Shown piece after piece: positions 9,801-18,350 of a stretch of DNA of 40,006 bases. The DNA lies in contig NZ_FCON02000069.1 of the NCBI RefSeq assembly GCF_001544535.1, positions 1-40,006 of the forward strand, written 5' to 3'. Numbering within the stretch: the first letter of the stretch is position 1; each line of letters opens with the position of its first letter. Position numbers and translations under genes: made by a program. Source of the stretch: Caballeronia choica. GTDB taxonomy: Bacteria > Pseudomonadota > Gammaproteobacteria > Burkholderiales > Burkholderiaceae. Under the pieces are notes generated by a model. That model did no database searches. It was not told the origin of the DNA and worked only from the letters and a program-made list of their open reading frames with translations.

Positions 9801-10005
9801 ATTGTTATCCTGCGAAAGATAAAAATCTCTCAGATTTAGGCTAAAAATCGCCTCGATGCACGCGATTTTTTCGTGCTGAAAGTGCCGCCGAAACGCGCGG
9901 AAAGCTTTCATTTCCCGACCGAACGTTGATTCCGGGTGTCATTAGCGATACCCTTACGTCTTTCATGGTCGTCAAAATTCGGGTTTATTGCGGGGACATT
10001 GCTAG

Positions 10006-10497
10006 GTGAAGCGCACGTGGTTTCATCGCTGCATTCTTGCGCTTTTCGTGGTCCTGAGCGGCTGTGGCAAAGGCGAGCATGGCCAGGACGCACATGAGGC
10101 GGCGGCCAGTGCGAGCGCCGTGGTCCAGCCCTCACAGTCGGCGAAATCGGCGAAATCGGCGGAAGCGGACGCATCCGGCAAGTCGGTGAGGCAGGAAGCA
10201 ACGGACGGTCGCGACACGATCGCCGTCGCGCAATTGCCGAAGCAGGCCGCCGCAACGCTGCGGCTGATCGAAACCGGCGGGCCGTTCCCGTTCGAGAAGG
10301 ACGGCGTCGTGTTCGGCAATCGCGAGCGTTTGCTTCCGCCGCATCCGCGCGGCTACTACCACGAATACACTGTCCCCACGCCGCGTGCCCGCGACCGCGG
10401 CGCGCGCCGGATCGTGTGTGGCGGACCTCGCCGGCAGATCGGCGACTGCTATTACTCCGACGACCATTACGCCAGTTTTAAACGCATTGCGGGATAA
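10006..10497 (+). CDS. Guanyl-type ribonuclease (RNase Sa/T1 family), predicted lipoprotein
   Basis: The 163-residue product has a short signal peptide ending in the lipobox VLSGC (Cys20), then a polar, Ala/Ser-rich linker to about residue 75, then a microbial guanyl-specific RNase domain. By comparison with RNase Sa the catalytic residues are kept: Glu120 in YYHEYTV, Arg135 in RGARR and His154 in DDHY, with base-recognition Glu107 in GNRE. It should cleave single-stranded RNA after G, outside the cytoplasm and probably anchored to a membrane. The GTG at 10006 directly follows an in-frame TAG, so it is the earliest start and keeps the signal peptide. The barstar-domain gene begins seven bases after the stop. 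Confidence 0.9.
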   Translation: MKRTWFHRCILALFVVLSGCGKGEHGQDAHEAAASASAVVQPSQSAKSAKSAEADASGKSVRQEATDGRDTIAVAQLPKQAAATLRLIETGGPFPFEKDGVVFGNRERLLPPHPRGYYHEYTVPTPRARDRGARRIVCGGPRRQIGDCYYSDDHYASFKRIAG

Positions 10498-10504
10498 CTT
10501 CGGG

Positions 10505-11086
10505 ATGAAGGGCATGAGCGACAACATCTACGCGCACGGCAACGATGCGGCGGCTGATCTTTTCGCCACCGGCGATGGCAACCTGTTCCAGCGAGTACTT
10601 CGGCTCCGCACGACAACTGAACACGAACACGAGCACGGACCCGACGACGAACCGAACCCGGCGCTGCCATCAACGGACGAGGGGTCCATGAGTCTTTTCA
10701 GGACGGTGCGGCCGAACATCGTGCAGTCGATCCGCGCCTATCGCGTGCAGGAACTGGCCGACGAAGCGAACAAACTCGGCCAGCACTTTCTGTTTGCGTA
10801 TTGCGGGCAGGCCCAGAGCAAGCAGGAAGTGCTCGAAACCATTGCCACGTCGTTCCTGTTTCCCAAGCACTTCGGCAAGAATTACGACGCGCTTTACGAT
10901 TGCCTCACCGACCTCGTTCACAAGGCGGGTTCGCAGCCGGGCTTCGTGATCGTGCTCGAAGCGTTGCCGATCGCGCAGAAATTCGACAAGGAAGGACGCG
11001 AGACATTGCTCGACGTGTTCCGCGAGGCGTCAGAATTCTGGGCCGAGCGGCGCGTGGCGTTCCGGGTGTTTTATTCGTTTGCCTGA
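10505..11086 (+). CDS. Barstar-domain protein, likely inhibitor of the upstream RNase
   Basis: The C-terminal 90 or so residues match barstar, the intracellular inhibitor of barnase-type RNases: the core runs from about residue 100 and includes FPKHFGKNYDALYDCLTDL, where barstar has its acidic inhibitor helix, and ends in VAFRVFYSFA. In front is a region of about 65 residues without a recognised fold, followed by a His/Glu-rich stretch (EHEHEHGPDDE). The start is either the ATG at 10505 (193 residues) or the in-frame ATG at 10514 (190 residues). The frame is open further upstream, but that part overlaps the RNase gene. Tight coupling to the RNase gene supports an enzyme/inhibitor pair; actual binding is inference. 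Confidence 0.88.
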   Translation: MKGMSDNIYAHGNDAAADLFATGDGNLFQRVLRLRTTTEHEHEHGPDDEPNPALPSTDEGSMSLFRTVRPNIVQSIRAYRVQELADEANKLGQHFLFAYCGQAQSKQEVLETIATSFLFPKHFGKNYDALYDCLTDLVHKAGSQPGFVIVLEALPIAQKFDKEGRETLLDVFREASEFWAERRVAFRVFYSFA

Positions 11087-11123
11087 GCCGCGTTCGCGTT
11101 CTCGCGTTCTGCGGCAAGGTCGA

Positions 11124-11159
11124 GAAAAAGCCGGTCATCGCAAGATGACCGGCTTTTTC
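11124..11159. terminator. Bidirectional terminator, barstar gene / rsmE
   Basis: A perfect 16-bp inverted repeat (11124-11139 and 11144-11159) is closed by a GCAA tetraloop, with A5 on one arm and T5 on the other. It lies between the converging barstar-domain gene and rsmE, and its right arm ends two bases from the rsmE stop codon. Confidence 0.92.
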
Positions 11160-11160
11160 G

Positions 11161-11898
11161 TTACCAGCCGCCCCAGCGGGCGGCAAGCGCCGCCAGCACG
11201 GCGATTCCCGCGGTTTCGGTGCGCAACACGCGCGGCCCCAATCCCAGCGTCGCAAATCCCGCATCGACGATAGTTTTCTCCTCCGCAGGCGAAAATCCCG
11301 CTTCCGGGCCGATCAGCAGCGTGACCGGCGCCTCGGGCGGCGCGCCTGGCAGCGAGGCGAAGCCCACCTCGGCGCGCGGCGACAGCAACAGCCGCAGTTC
11401 GCCGTCGAGCGCGGGCGGCAGTTGACCGAGCCACGCGTCGAGATCGCGGGGCGGCGCGACGTCGGGAACCCGGTTGCGTCCGCATTGCTCGCACGCCGCG
11501 CGCACGAGCGCCTGCCAGTGCGCCTGACGCCTGAGCGCCCGCTCGCCGGCGAGCCGCACGACGCCGCGCTCCGCCGTCAGCGGGGCGATCGCGGCGACGC
11601 CGAGTTCCACCGCTTTCTCGACCAGCCAGTCCATTTTGTCCCCGCCCGCGACACCTTGTGCCAGCGTCAAGCGATATGGCGGTTCCGCTTCGCGATCGCT
11701 GTGCTGGTCGATGCGTGCGACGGCCGCGCGCTTCGCGATTTCGACGAGTTCCGCCTGGTATTCACCCCCGGCGCCGTCGAAGAGCGTGATCGCGTCGCCG
11801 GTTTGAAGGCGCAGGACGTGCACGTGACGCACGACGTCGTCGGGCAGCGGGAGGGTTTTGCCCGCAGCGAGCGGGCCGTCTACGAAGAAGCGTGGCAT
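11161..11898 (-). CDS. rsmE: 16S rRNA m3U1498 methyltransferase
   Basis: RsmE methylates N3 of U1498 in 16S rRNA using S-adenosylmethionine. The ATG with complement at 11896-11898 gives 245 residues beginning MPRFFVDGPL, the usual family start; the open frame extends 64 codons further upstream but the added sequence is not family-like. The N-terminal PUA-like part contains HVLRLQTGDAITLFDG. The SPOUT part has KAVELGVAAIAPLTAERGV and the knot motifs LLIGPEAGFSPAEE and LGPRVLRTETAGIAVLAAL. It is a single gene, 124 bases downstream of the VOC gene on the same strand. Confidence 0.95.
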   Translation of the reverse strand: MPRFFVDGPLAAGKTLPLPDDVVRHVHVLRLQTGDAITLFDGAGGEYQAELVEIAKRAAVARIDQHSDREAEPPYRLTLAQGVAGGDKMDWLVEKAVELGVAAIAPLTAERGVVRLAGERALRRQAHWQALVRAACEQCGRNRVPDVAPPRDLDAWLGQLPPALDGELRLLLSPRAEVGFASLPGAPPEAPVTLLIGPEAGFSPAEEKTIVDAGFATLGLGPRVLRTETAGIAVLAALAARWGGW

Positions 11899-12022
11899 GT
11901 CGGTTGATCGCCGGCTCGCGGCCCGAAGGCGGCGCCGGCGGATAAGGTAAGGCTGCCATGAAAAAGAGCGCCAGGAGCGCGGATGGTGCGGACTGCGCCG
12001 AAAGCGGCCAGCGCGCTGCCGG

Positions 12023-12436
12023 CTAACCCAAATGCCGGGCAATCGCCCAACGGTAGCCGTCCGGGTCCTCGAACTGGGCGAAGCGGTCACCCCAGAACTG
12101 GTCCTGCGGCTCGATCAGCGGCTTGGCGCCGACCGCGAGCGCGCGGGCGAACGTGGCATCGACATCGTCGACATACAGATAGAACGACTGCGGCGCCATC
12201 AGGCCGGATGTCTTCGGCGTGCGCGCCTGCGAGCCGTATGCGCCCTCGGGCGCGAACATCAGGATCAACTGCCCGCGATACGTCATCTCGACGTGAATGA
12301 TCGCGCCGTCGTCGTTGACGCTGTCGCGCACGACGAAGCCCAACGCCTGCTCGTAAAAGCCGGTGGCGACGCGTGCGTCGTGGACGGTCAGATAGGGCGT
12401 CAGCCAGGGTACGTCGGCCGGGCGGGGATCGGTCAT
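12023..12436 (-). CDS. VOC (glyoxalase/bleomycin-resistance) family protein
   Basis: This 137-residue protein of the vicinal oxygen chelate fold starts at the ATG whose complement is 12434-12436. The longer open frame upstream enters the tkt leader and is not family-like. PYLTVHDARVATGFYEQALGF is the first beta-alpha-beta module; YLYVDDVDATFARALAVGAKP and the terminal WGDRFAQFEDPDGYRWAIARH form the second. The latter resembles the PhnB/YdcJ-like branch of the superfamily. Substrate cannot be inferred from the sequence. Confidence 0.88.
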   Translation of the reverse strand: MTDPRPADVPWLTPYLTVHDARVATGFYEQALGFVVRDSVNDDGAIIHVEMTYRGQLILMFAPEGAYGSQARTPKTSGLMAPQSFYLYVDDVDATFARALAVGAKPLIEPQDQFWGDRFAQFEDPDGYRWAIARHLG

Positions 12437-12852
12437 CGAAAAGCTCCTTGCAGCTTGGGCCGTGAGTCGCATTGTGCCATGAAGGCTTGGTGGCAAAGGG
12501 TTGCAGGCCGGCGGCGCGGGTGGCCCGCCGGCAGGCGATTCGCGCTGCGCGAACGCACGCCGCAGCCTTTGCCAAGCTTCGATGCGCGCGTTCGCCAGAC
12601 GTTCACCCCGTCGACAAAATGCACGGAGCGTGCCCGCGCCCGGCGACGCAAAGCGCGGCACCGCCGCCCGCTTCAAACGCGCCTGTCTGCTGCCTTTCGG
12701 ACCGATGTCCACCAGACCTGTCTGATAGAATGACGGCCTTCCGATCCTCCTCGTTTCTCGTCGTTCCGGGGCCTGAAAGTGTCGTTCGCAGCCTGCCCGG
12801 CGCGTCATCCGGAAACACCGCGGATCATTTCAGGACTTACCCCGAAACCCAC
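12437..12852. other. Divergent spacer, VOC gene / tkt
   Basis: The 416-base gap is GC-rich and contains several open frames that look like composition artefacts. A TAGAAT at 12726-12731 in the context CTGATAGAATG is a plausible -10 element for tkt, giving a leader of about 115 bases; no clear -35 is seen at standard spacing. I see no repeat, riboswitch or RNA gene. Confidence 0.5.
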
Positions 12853-14907
12853 ATGACGACCCCGACCTCCAGCCAAACCGCCCTGATGGCCAACGCGATT
12901 CGCGCGCTGTCGATGGATGCCGTCCAACAAGCCAACTCCGGTCACCCCGGCATGCCGATGGGCATGGCGGAAATCGGCGTCGCGCTGTGGTCGCGCCACC
13001 TGAAGCACAATCCGGTGAACCCGCACTGGGCCGACCGCGACCGCTTCGTGTTGTCGAACGGGCATGGCTCGATGCTGCTGTATTCGCTGCTGCACCTGAC
13101 CGGCTACGATCTGCCGATCTCGGAATTGAAGAACTTCCGCCAGTTGCATTCGAAGACGCCGGGCCACCCGGAAGTCGGCATGACGGCGGGCGTCGAGACA
13201 ACCACCGGCCCGCTCGGCCAGGGGCTGGGGAACGCGGTCGGCATGGCGCTCGCGGAGGCGCTGCTCGCCGCCGAATTCAACAAGGACGGCGCGTCGATCG
13301 TCGATCACCACACCTACGTGTTCCTCGGCGACGGCTGCCTGATGGAAGGAATTTCGCACGAAGCCTGCTCGTTCGCCGGCACGCTGAAGCTGAACAAGCT
13401 GATCGCGCTCTACGACGACAACGGCATTTCGATCGACGGCCACGTCGAACACTGGTTCCACGACGACACCCCGAAGCGCTTCGAAGCCTATGGCTGGAAC
13501 GTGATCCGCGCGGTGGACGGCCACGATGTCAACGCGGTCGACGCGGCCATCGCGCAGGCGAAGAAGTCGGACAAACCGACGCTGATCTGCTGCCGCACGG
13601 TGATCGGCAAGGGCGCACCGACCAAGGCGGGCGGCCACGACGCGCACGGCGCGCCGCTTGGGGCCAAGGAAATCGCCGACACGCGCGCGGCGATCGGCTG
13701 GTCGTACGAGCCGTTCGTGATTCCGCAAGAAGTCTACGCGGCGTGGGACGCGAAGGAGCAGGGCGCGCGCGCCGAAGCCGACTGGAACAAGGCGTTCGAC
13801 GCCTACCGCGCGAAGCATCCGGAGCAAGCCGCCGAATTCGTGCGCCGCATGAACGGTGAACTGCCGGCGAGCTGGGCCGAGGACGCGAAGAAGATCATCG
13901 AGGGCGCGAATGCGCGCGCCGAGACGGTCGCGACGCGCAAGGCGTCGCAGCAGGCGCTCGACGGGCTAGCCGCCGCGTTGCCGGAACTGCTGGGCGGTTC
14001 CGCCGACCTCACCGGCTCCAATCTGACCAACTGGAAGGCATCGAAGCCGGTGCGTGCAGCCGGCGACGCGGAGAACGCCAACCCGGGTGGCACCGGCATC
14101 CAGTGGGGCAACCACATCAACTACGGCGTGCGCGAATTCGGCATGAGCGCCGCGATCAACGGCATTGCGCTGCACGGCGGCTATCGCCCGTTCGGCGGCA
14201 CGTTCCTGACGTTCTCGGACTACAGCCGCAACGCGCTGCGCGTCGCCGCGCTGATGAAGTCGCGTTCGATCTTCGTGTTCACGCACGATTCGATCGGCCT
14301 CGGCGAAGACGGCCCGACGCACCAGTCGGTCGAACACGTGTCGAGCCTGCGCCTGATTCCGCAATTGCAGACGTGGCGCCCGGCCGATACGGTTGAGACG
14401 GCTGTGGCCTGGACGCATGCAATCGGGCACCAAGGCCCGTCGGCGCTCATTTTCAGCCGCCAGAACCTGCAGTTCTCGCCGCGCAACGACGTGCAGATCG
14501 CGAACATCGCGAAGGGCGGCTACGTGCTGCGCGACTGGAACGACGACATCCCGGCGCGCAAGATCATCCTGATCGCGACCGGCTCGGAAGTGCAACTGGC
14601 GGTGGAAGCCGTCGACAAGCTCGCGCAGGAAGGCATCGGCGCGCGCGTGGTGTCGATGCCGTCGACCAACGTGTTCGACCGCCAGGACGCCGAATATCGC
14701 GAGCGCGTGTTGCCGAAGGGCGTCGTGCGCGTCGCGATCGAAGCGGGCGTGACGGATTTCTGGCGCAAGTATGTGGGTCTCGAAGGTGGCGTGGTCGGCA
14801 TCGATTCGTTCGGCGAATCCGCGCCGGCCGGCGCGCTCTTCAAGCATTTCGGCTTTACCGTCGAGCATGTCGTGGAGACGGCCAAGGCCGTGCTCGCCGG
14901 CGCATAA
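12853..14907 (+). CDS. tkt: Transketolase
   Basis: Transketolase moves two-carbon ketol units between sugar phosphates in the non-oxidative pentose phosphate pathway, using thiamine diphosphate. The ATG at 12853 gives 684 residues starting [20 protein letters not shown], as in other transketolases; the frame is open for 127 codons further upstream but this part is not homologous. Seen are [17 protein letters not shown], the ThDP motif [13 protein letters not shown] followed by [10 protein letters not shown], and in the pyrimidine domain [16 protein letters not shown] and [19 protein letters not shown]. It is followed 63 bases later by gap, a common arrangement in beta-proteobacteria. Confidence 0.97.
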   Translation: MTTPTSSQTALMANAIRALSMDAVQQANSGHPGMPMGMAEIGVALWSRHLKHNPVNPHWADRDRFVLSNGHGSMLLYSLLHLTGYDLPISELKNFRQLHSKTPGHPEVGMTAGVETTTGPLGQGLGNAVGMALAEALLAAEFNKDGASIVDHHTYVFLGDGCLMEGISHEACSFAGTLKLNKLIALYDDNGISIDGHVEHWFHDDTPKRFEAYGWNVIRAVDGHDVNAVDAAIAQAKKSDKPTLICCRTVIGKGAPTKAGGHDAHGAPLGAKEIADTRAAIGWSYEPFVIPQEVYAAWDAKEQGARAEADWNKAFDAYRAKHPEQAAEFVRRMNGELPASWAEDAKKIIEGANARAETVATRKASQQALDGLAAALPELLGGSADLTGSNLTNWKASKPVRAAGDAENANPGGTGIQWGNHINYGVREFGMSAAINGIALHGGYRPFGGTFLTFSDYSRNALRVAALMKSRSIFVFTHDSIGLGEDGPTHQSVEHVSSLRLIPQLQTWRPADTVETAVAWTHAIGHQGPSALIFSRQNLQFSPRNDVQIANIAKGGYVLRDWNDDIPARKIILIATGSEVQLAVEAVDKLAQEGIGARVVSMPSTNVFDRQDAEYRERVLPKGVVRVAIEAGVTDFWRKYVGLEGGVVGIDSFGESAPAGALFKHFGFTVEHVVETAKAVLAGA

Positions 14908-14970
14908 GCTCAGCGGAACTCGAGCGCGTCGACGAACTGGACGTATTTTTTCAAGCCAAGGAGAAACACC

Positions 14971-15981
14971 ATGACGATTCGCGTTGCAATCAACGGCTAC
15001 GGCCGGATCGGCCGCAACACGTTGCGCGCCCTCTATGAAAACGGCAAGAAGCACGACATCGAGATCGTCGCGATCAACGATCTCGGCGACGCCAAGACGA
15101 ACGCGCACCTGACGCAGTACGACACGGCGCACGGCAAGTTCCCGGGCGAAGTGAAGGTGGATGGCGATTACCTCGTCGTCAACGGCGACCGGATCCGCGT
15201 GCTGGCGAACCGCAACCCGGCCGAACTGCCGTGGGGCGACCTGAACGTCGACGTGGTGATGGAGTGCACCGGCTTCTTCACGACGAAGGAAAAGGCGAGC
15301 GCGCACATCAAGGGCGGCGCGAAGAAGGTGATCATCTCGGCGCCGGGCGGCAAGGACGTCGACGCGACCATCGTCTACGGCGTGAACCACCACGTGCTGA
15401 AGGCGTCCGACACGGTTATCTCGAACGCGTCGTGCACGACGAACTGCCTGGCACCGCTTGTCAAGCCGCTGAACGACAAGATCGGCCTGGTGAACGGCCT
15501 GATGACGACGATCCACGCATACACGAACGACCAGGTCCTGACCGACGTGTATCACGAGGACCTGCGCCGCGCGCGCTCGGCCACGCACAGCCAGATCCCG
15601 ACCAAGACGGGCGCGGCGTCGGCGGTCGGTCTGGTGCTGCCGGAGCTGAACGGCAAACTCGACGGTTACGCGATCCGCGTGCCGACGATCAACGTGTCGG
15701 TGGTCGACCTCTCGTTCATCGCCGCGCGCGACACGACGGTCGATGAAGTCAACCAGATCATGAAGGAAGCATCGGAAGGGGCGTTGAAGGGCATTCTCGG
15801 CTACAACGATGCGCCGCTCGTGTCGATCGACTTCAACCACAACCCGGCATCGTCGACGTTCGACGCGACGCTGACCAAGGTGTCGGGCCGGCTGGTCAAG
15901 GTGTCGAGCTGGTACGACAACGAGTGGGGCTTCTCGAACCGCATGCTCGATACGGCCGTGGCGCTGGCAAACGCGAAGTAA
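14971..15981 (+). CDS. gap: Glyceraldehyde-3-phosphate dehydrogenase, type I
   Basis: This 336-residue GAPDH oxidises glyceraldehyde 3-phosphate with NAD and phosphate to 1,3-bisphosphoglycerate. The Rossmann motif [15 protein letters not shown] is at 7-21 and the catalytic block [13 protein letters not shown] holds the active-site Cys155; [10 protein letters not shown] and the terminal [13 protein letters not shown] are intact. A good ribosome site, AAGGAGAAACACC, precedes the ATG. It is probably cotranscribed with tkt, and the unit ends in a hairpin terminator. Confidence 0.97.
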   Translation: MTIRVAINGYGRIGRNTLRALYENGKKHDIEIVAINDLGDAKTNAHLTQYDTAHGKFPGEVKVDGDYLVVNGDRIRVLANRNPAELPWGDLNVDVVMECTGFFTTKEKASAHIKGGAKKVIISAPGGKDVDATIVYGVNHHVLKASDTVISNASCTTNCLAPLVKPLNDKIGLVNGLMTTIHAYTNDQVLTDVYHEDLRRARSATHSQIPTKTGAASAVGLVLPELNGKLDGYAIRVPTINVSVVDLSFIAARDTTVDEVNQIMKEASEGALKGILGYNDAPLVSIDFNHNPASSTFDATLTKVSGRLVKVSSWYDNEWGFSNRMLDTAVALANAK

Positions 15982-16010
15982 GTTCCGTCGCGGTTGTTCG
16001 CACGCTGACG

Positions 16011-16038
16011 CAAAAGCCGCTCTTTGGAGCGGCTTTTG
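16011..16038. terminator. Bidirectional terminator, gap / FadR-type regulator
   Basis: A perfect 12-bp stem (16011-16022 and 16027-16038) has a four-base TTTG loop and A4/T4 arms. It sits between gap and the converging regulator gene. Confidence 0.85.
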
Positions 16039-16055
16039 TGCTTTTCAAACCTCGA

Positions 16056-16754
16056 TCAAGCCTTGATCGTCGGCAGCGGAAAATGCACGCCTGCGCGCTG
16101 CGCGGCGTTCACGATGTGCGCTTCGATCGCGCGGCCCGCGTTCTCGCCGTCGCGCGCCTTGAGCGCTTCAACAATCGCCGAATGCTCGTGGAACGTCGAA
16201 AGCACGAGTTCCCGCCGATAAAACGGCAGCCGCTGGCTTTCCTTCATGATGTCGGCGCTGCCGCGCAGGATCGATTCGATTGCGGCGTTCCCCGCCAGAC
16301 TCACGATGCGCATATGGAACGCGAAGTCGAGTTGCGCGGCTTCTTCCAGTTCTGCGCTGATCAGCGCGCCCTGCAGCGAGTCGAGGTTGTCCTGCAGCCA
16401 GTCGATATCGCCATCGCCGATCGAATGCGCCGCCAGCCGCGCGACAAACCCTTCCAGCGCGAAACGCATCTGGTACGTATCCGGCAGCGACGCCTGATCC
16501 GCGAAACGCCACGCGTGCGAACTGCTCGCCTGCGCACTCTTCACATACACGCCCTTGCCCGGACGGATGTGCAGCATGCCAAGCGCTTCCAATGTGGAAA
16601 GCGCCTCGCGCAGCGATGCCCGGCTGATCGCGAGTTCCTCTGACAATTGCCGCTGCGCCGGCAAAAGGCTTCCCACCGGGTAGGCGCTGGATTCGATGCG
16701 CTCTCGAATGGTCGCGATGGCGGCGTCGGTGACAGTGTGCGGGACGTTTTTCAT
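16056..16754 (-). CDS. GntR-family regulator, FadR (FCD) subfamily, of the ureide cluster
   Basis: This is a 232-residue transcription factor. Residues 1-75 form a winged helix with the GntR signature around SRASLREALSTLEALGMLHI and wing residues RPGKGVYVKS. From about 90 to 220 lies an all-helical FCD ligand domain with the metal-site pattern of the subfamily (DFAFHMRI, then HSAIVEAL and IEAHIVNA). The start used, complement at 16752-16754, gives MKNVPHTVTDAAIATIRERI; the open frame extends 23 codons upstream through its own operator. It is divergent from the transporter and ureide-degradation genes, and matching palindromes lie at both promoters, so it very likely controls them and itself. 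The inducer is unknown; allantoate or a breakdown product is a reasonable guess. Confidence 0.92.
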   Translation of the reverse strand: MKNVPHTVTDAAIATIRERIESSAYPVGSLLPAQRQLSEELAISRASLREALSTLEALGMLHIRPGKGVYVKSAQASSSHAWRFADQASLPDTYQMRFALEGFVARLAAHSIGDGDIDWLQDNLDSLQGALISAELEEAAQLDFAFHMRIVSLAGNAAIESILRGSADIMKESQRLPFYRRELVLSTFHEHSAIVEALKARDGENAGRAIEAHIVNAAQRAGVHFPLPTIKA

Positions 16755-16773
16755 AGGAAGAATCGGGATAGTC

Positions 16774-16784
16774 CGGTCTGACCG
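16774..16784. promoter_or_regulatory. Operator-like palindrome at the regulator promoter
   Basis: CGGTCTGACCG is a perfect 5+1+5 palindrome with core GGTC-N-GACC, the core seen in FadR-type operators. On the minus strand a TACAAT (complement 16787-16792) lies just upstream, so the site covers the expected transcription start of the regulator gene. This suggests autorepression. Confidence 0.7.
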
Positions 16785-16879
16785 CCATTGTATGCGCAGC
16801 GTTGCCGGAAGTCCCACAAGCATTTTTACCTATCGTCGCAAGCGCTTGATATCGCGGGTAAACCGGTACCGCTCAATCC

Positions 16880-16908
16880 TTGACGAGACTATATCGATTT
16901 TCTACTAT
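16880..16908 (+). promoter_or_regulatory. Sigma-70 promoter of the dctA-alc-allA unit
   Basis: TTGACG (16880-16885) and TACTAT (16903-16908) are separated by exactly 17 bases in AT-rich DNA. Transcription should start near 16915, leaving a leader of about 78 bases before the GTG at 16993. This is the best-looking promoter in the window. Confidence 0.72.
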
Positions 16909-16922
16909 TCGTCATCACAGCA

Positions 16923-16935
16923 CTGGTCGGACCAG
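16923..16935. promoter_or_regulatory. Operator-like palindrome at the dctA promoter
   Basis: CTGGTCGGACCAG is a perfect 6+1+6 palindrome and matches the E. coli FadR operator core almost base for base. It begins about eight bases after the expected transcription start, where a bound repressor would block polymerase. It shares GGTC-N-GACC with the palindrome at the regulator promoter 150 bases away. Confidence 0.75.
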
Positions 16936-16992
16936 TCGGAACAGTTGCTGAATTGATCCCGTGACAGAAGATTTGACGACGAGGAGACGGTC

Positions 16993-18315
16993 GTGTCGAG
17001 ATTCCTGAATTCGCTGTTTGGCAGGGTAATGATTGCGCTGGTGATAGGCGTTGTGGTCGGGGCGCTATTTCCCCATTTCGGCCAGTCGCTAAGGCCGCTC
17101 GGGGACGGTTTCCTCAAGCTCATCAAGATGGTGATCGGGCCGATCGTGTTCTGCGTCGTCGTGAGCGGGATGGCGAGCGCCGGCGATCTGAAGAAGGTCG
17201 GGCGTGTCGGCCTGAAGTCGGTCATCTACTTTGAAATCATGACGACGCTGGCGCTCATCATCGGCGCCATTCTCGCGTGGGTCACGCGTCCGGGCGCCGG
17301 CATGAACATCGACCTGCATACGCTCGATGCCGCCTCGCTCACCACCTACACGGAGCACGCGAAGAGCCTGAAGGACACGGCCGGCTTCCTGATGAAGATC
17401 ATCCCCGATACCGCGATGGACGCCTTCGCCAAGGGCGACATCCTCCAGGTGCTCGTGTTCTCGGTGCTGTTCGGCGCGGCGCTGTCGCTGCTCGGCGAGA
17501 AGGGGCAGCGCGTGACCGGCCTGATCGATGAACTGTCGCATGTGTTCTTCCGCATCATGTCGTTCATCATCAAGCTCGCGCCGCTCGGCGTGCTCGGCGC
17601 GATCGCGTTCACGACCGGCCAGTACGGCGTCGAGTCGCTCAAGCAGCTCGGCATGCTCGTGATCGTGTTCTACGCAAGCTGCTTCCTGTTCGTGTTCGTC
17701 GTGCTCGGCATCGTGATGCGGCTCGCGGGCTTCAGCATCTTCAAGCTGGTGCGGTATCTGCGCGAAGAACTGTCGATCGTGCTGGGCACCGCTTCGTCGG
17801 ACGCCGTGCTGCCGCAGATCATGCGCAAGCTCGAATGGATGGGCATTAAGGATTCGACCGTCGGCCTCGTGATCCCGACCGGCTACTCGTTCAACCTCGA
17901 CGGCTTTTCGATCTACCTGACGCTCGCCGTCATCTTCATCGCGCAGGCGACCAACACGCCGCTTTCGCTGCATGACCTGATCGTCGTCGTGCTGGTGTCG
18001 CTCGTGACCTCGAAGGGCGCGCACGGCATCCCCGGTTCCGCGATCGTGATCCTTGCCGCGACGCTTTCCGCGATTCCCGCTATTCCCGTGCTCGGCCTCG
18101 TGCTGATCCTGCCGGTCGACTGGTTCGTCGGCATCGCCCGCGCCGTGACGAACCTGATCGGCAACTGCGTGGCAACGGTGATCGTGGCCGTCTGGGAGAA
18201 GGACATCGACCGGGCGCGTGCTCATCGCGTGCTCAATCAGGACGCCGACTTCCTGTTCGTGCCGGCGGCAGTCGAATCGAACGCGAACGTCCACGAAACC
18301 GCGCACGCGCTTTAA
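16993..18315 (+). CDS. DctA-type cation/dicarboxylate symporter in the ureide cluster
   Basis: This is a 440-residue inner-membrane carrier of the dicarboxylate/amino acid:cation symporter family, closest in pattern to DctA. Seen are [19 protein letters not shown], the helical-hairpin serine-rich loop as [26 protein letters not shown], and [18 protein letters not shown] near the end. The hairpin-2 segment reads [14 protein letters not shown], whereas E. coli DctA has GVTGSGF there, so substrate preference may differ. The GTG start has GAGGAG upstream. It is first in the operon with alc and allA, which suggests uptake of allantoate, another ureide or a carboxylate linked to this pathway; plain C4-dicarboxylate transport is the alternative. 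Confidence 0.85.
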   Translation: MSRFLNSLFGRVMIALVIGVVVGALFPHFGQSLRPLGDGFLKLIKMVIGPIVFCVVVSGMASAGDLKKVGRVGLKSVIYFEIMTTLALIIGAILAWVTRPGAGMNIDLHTLDAASLTTYTEHAKSLKDTAGFLMKIIPDTAMDAFAKGDILQVLVFSVLFGAALSLLGEKGQRVTGLIDELSHVFFRIMSFIIKLAPLGVLGAIAFTTGQYGVESLKQLGMLVIVFYASCFLFVFVVLGIVMRLAGFSIFKLVRYLREELSIVLGTASSDAVLPQIMRKLEWMGIKDSTVGLVIPTGYSFNLDGFSIYLTLAVIFIAQATNTPLSLHDLIVVVLVSLVTSKGAHGIPGSAIVILAATLSAIPAIPVLGLVLILPVDWFVGIARAVTNLIGNCVATVIVAVWEKDIDRARAHRVLNQDADFLFVPAAVESNANVHETAHAL

Positions 18316-18350
18316 GCCAACCCTCACAACCCATCAAGGAACCGATCATC

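Larger units (their letters stand above)
9581..10005. other. Gene-free spacer between maeB and the RNase gene
   Basis: This 425-base gap has no protein gene I trust. It holds a strong hairpin with a T-tract in the minus direction (9647-9680), an AT-rich stretch around 9800-9870, and a weaker AT-rich inverted repeat (9843-9851 with 9862-9870, followed by one further T) that could stop transcription in either direction. A minus-strand transcript from the AT-rich stretch to the first hairpin would be about 150 nt. Confidence 0.6.

Noticed and set aside
13966-15840. 624-codon minus-strand open frame opposite tkt and gap
   Set aside because: Antisense shadow of two certain genes, with no family features.
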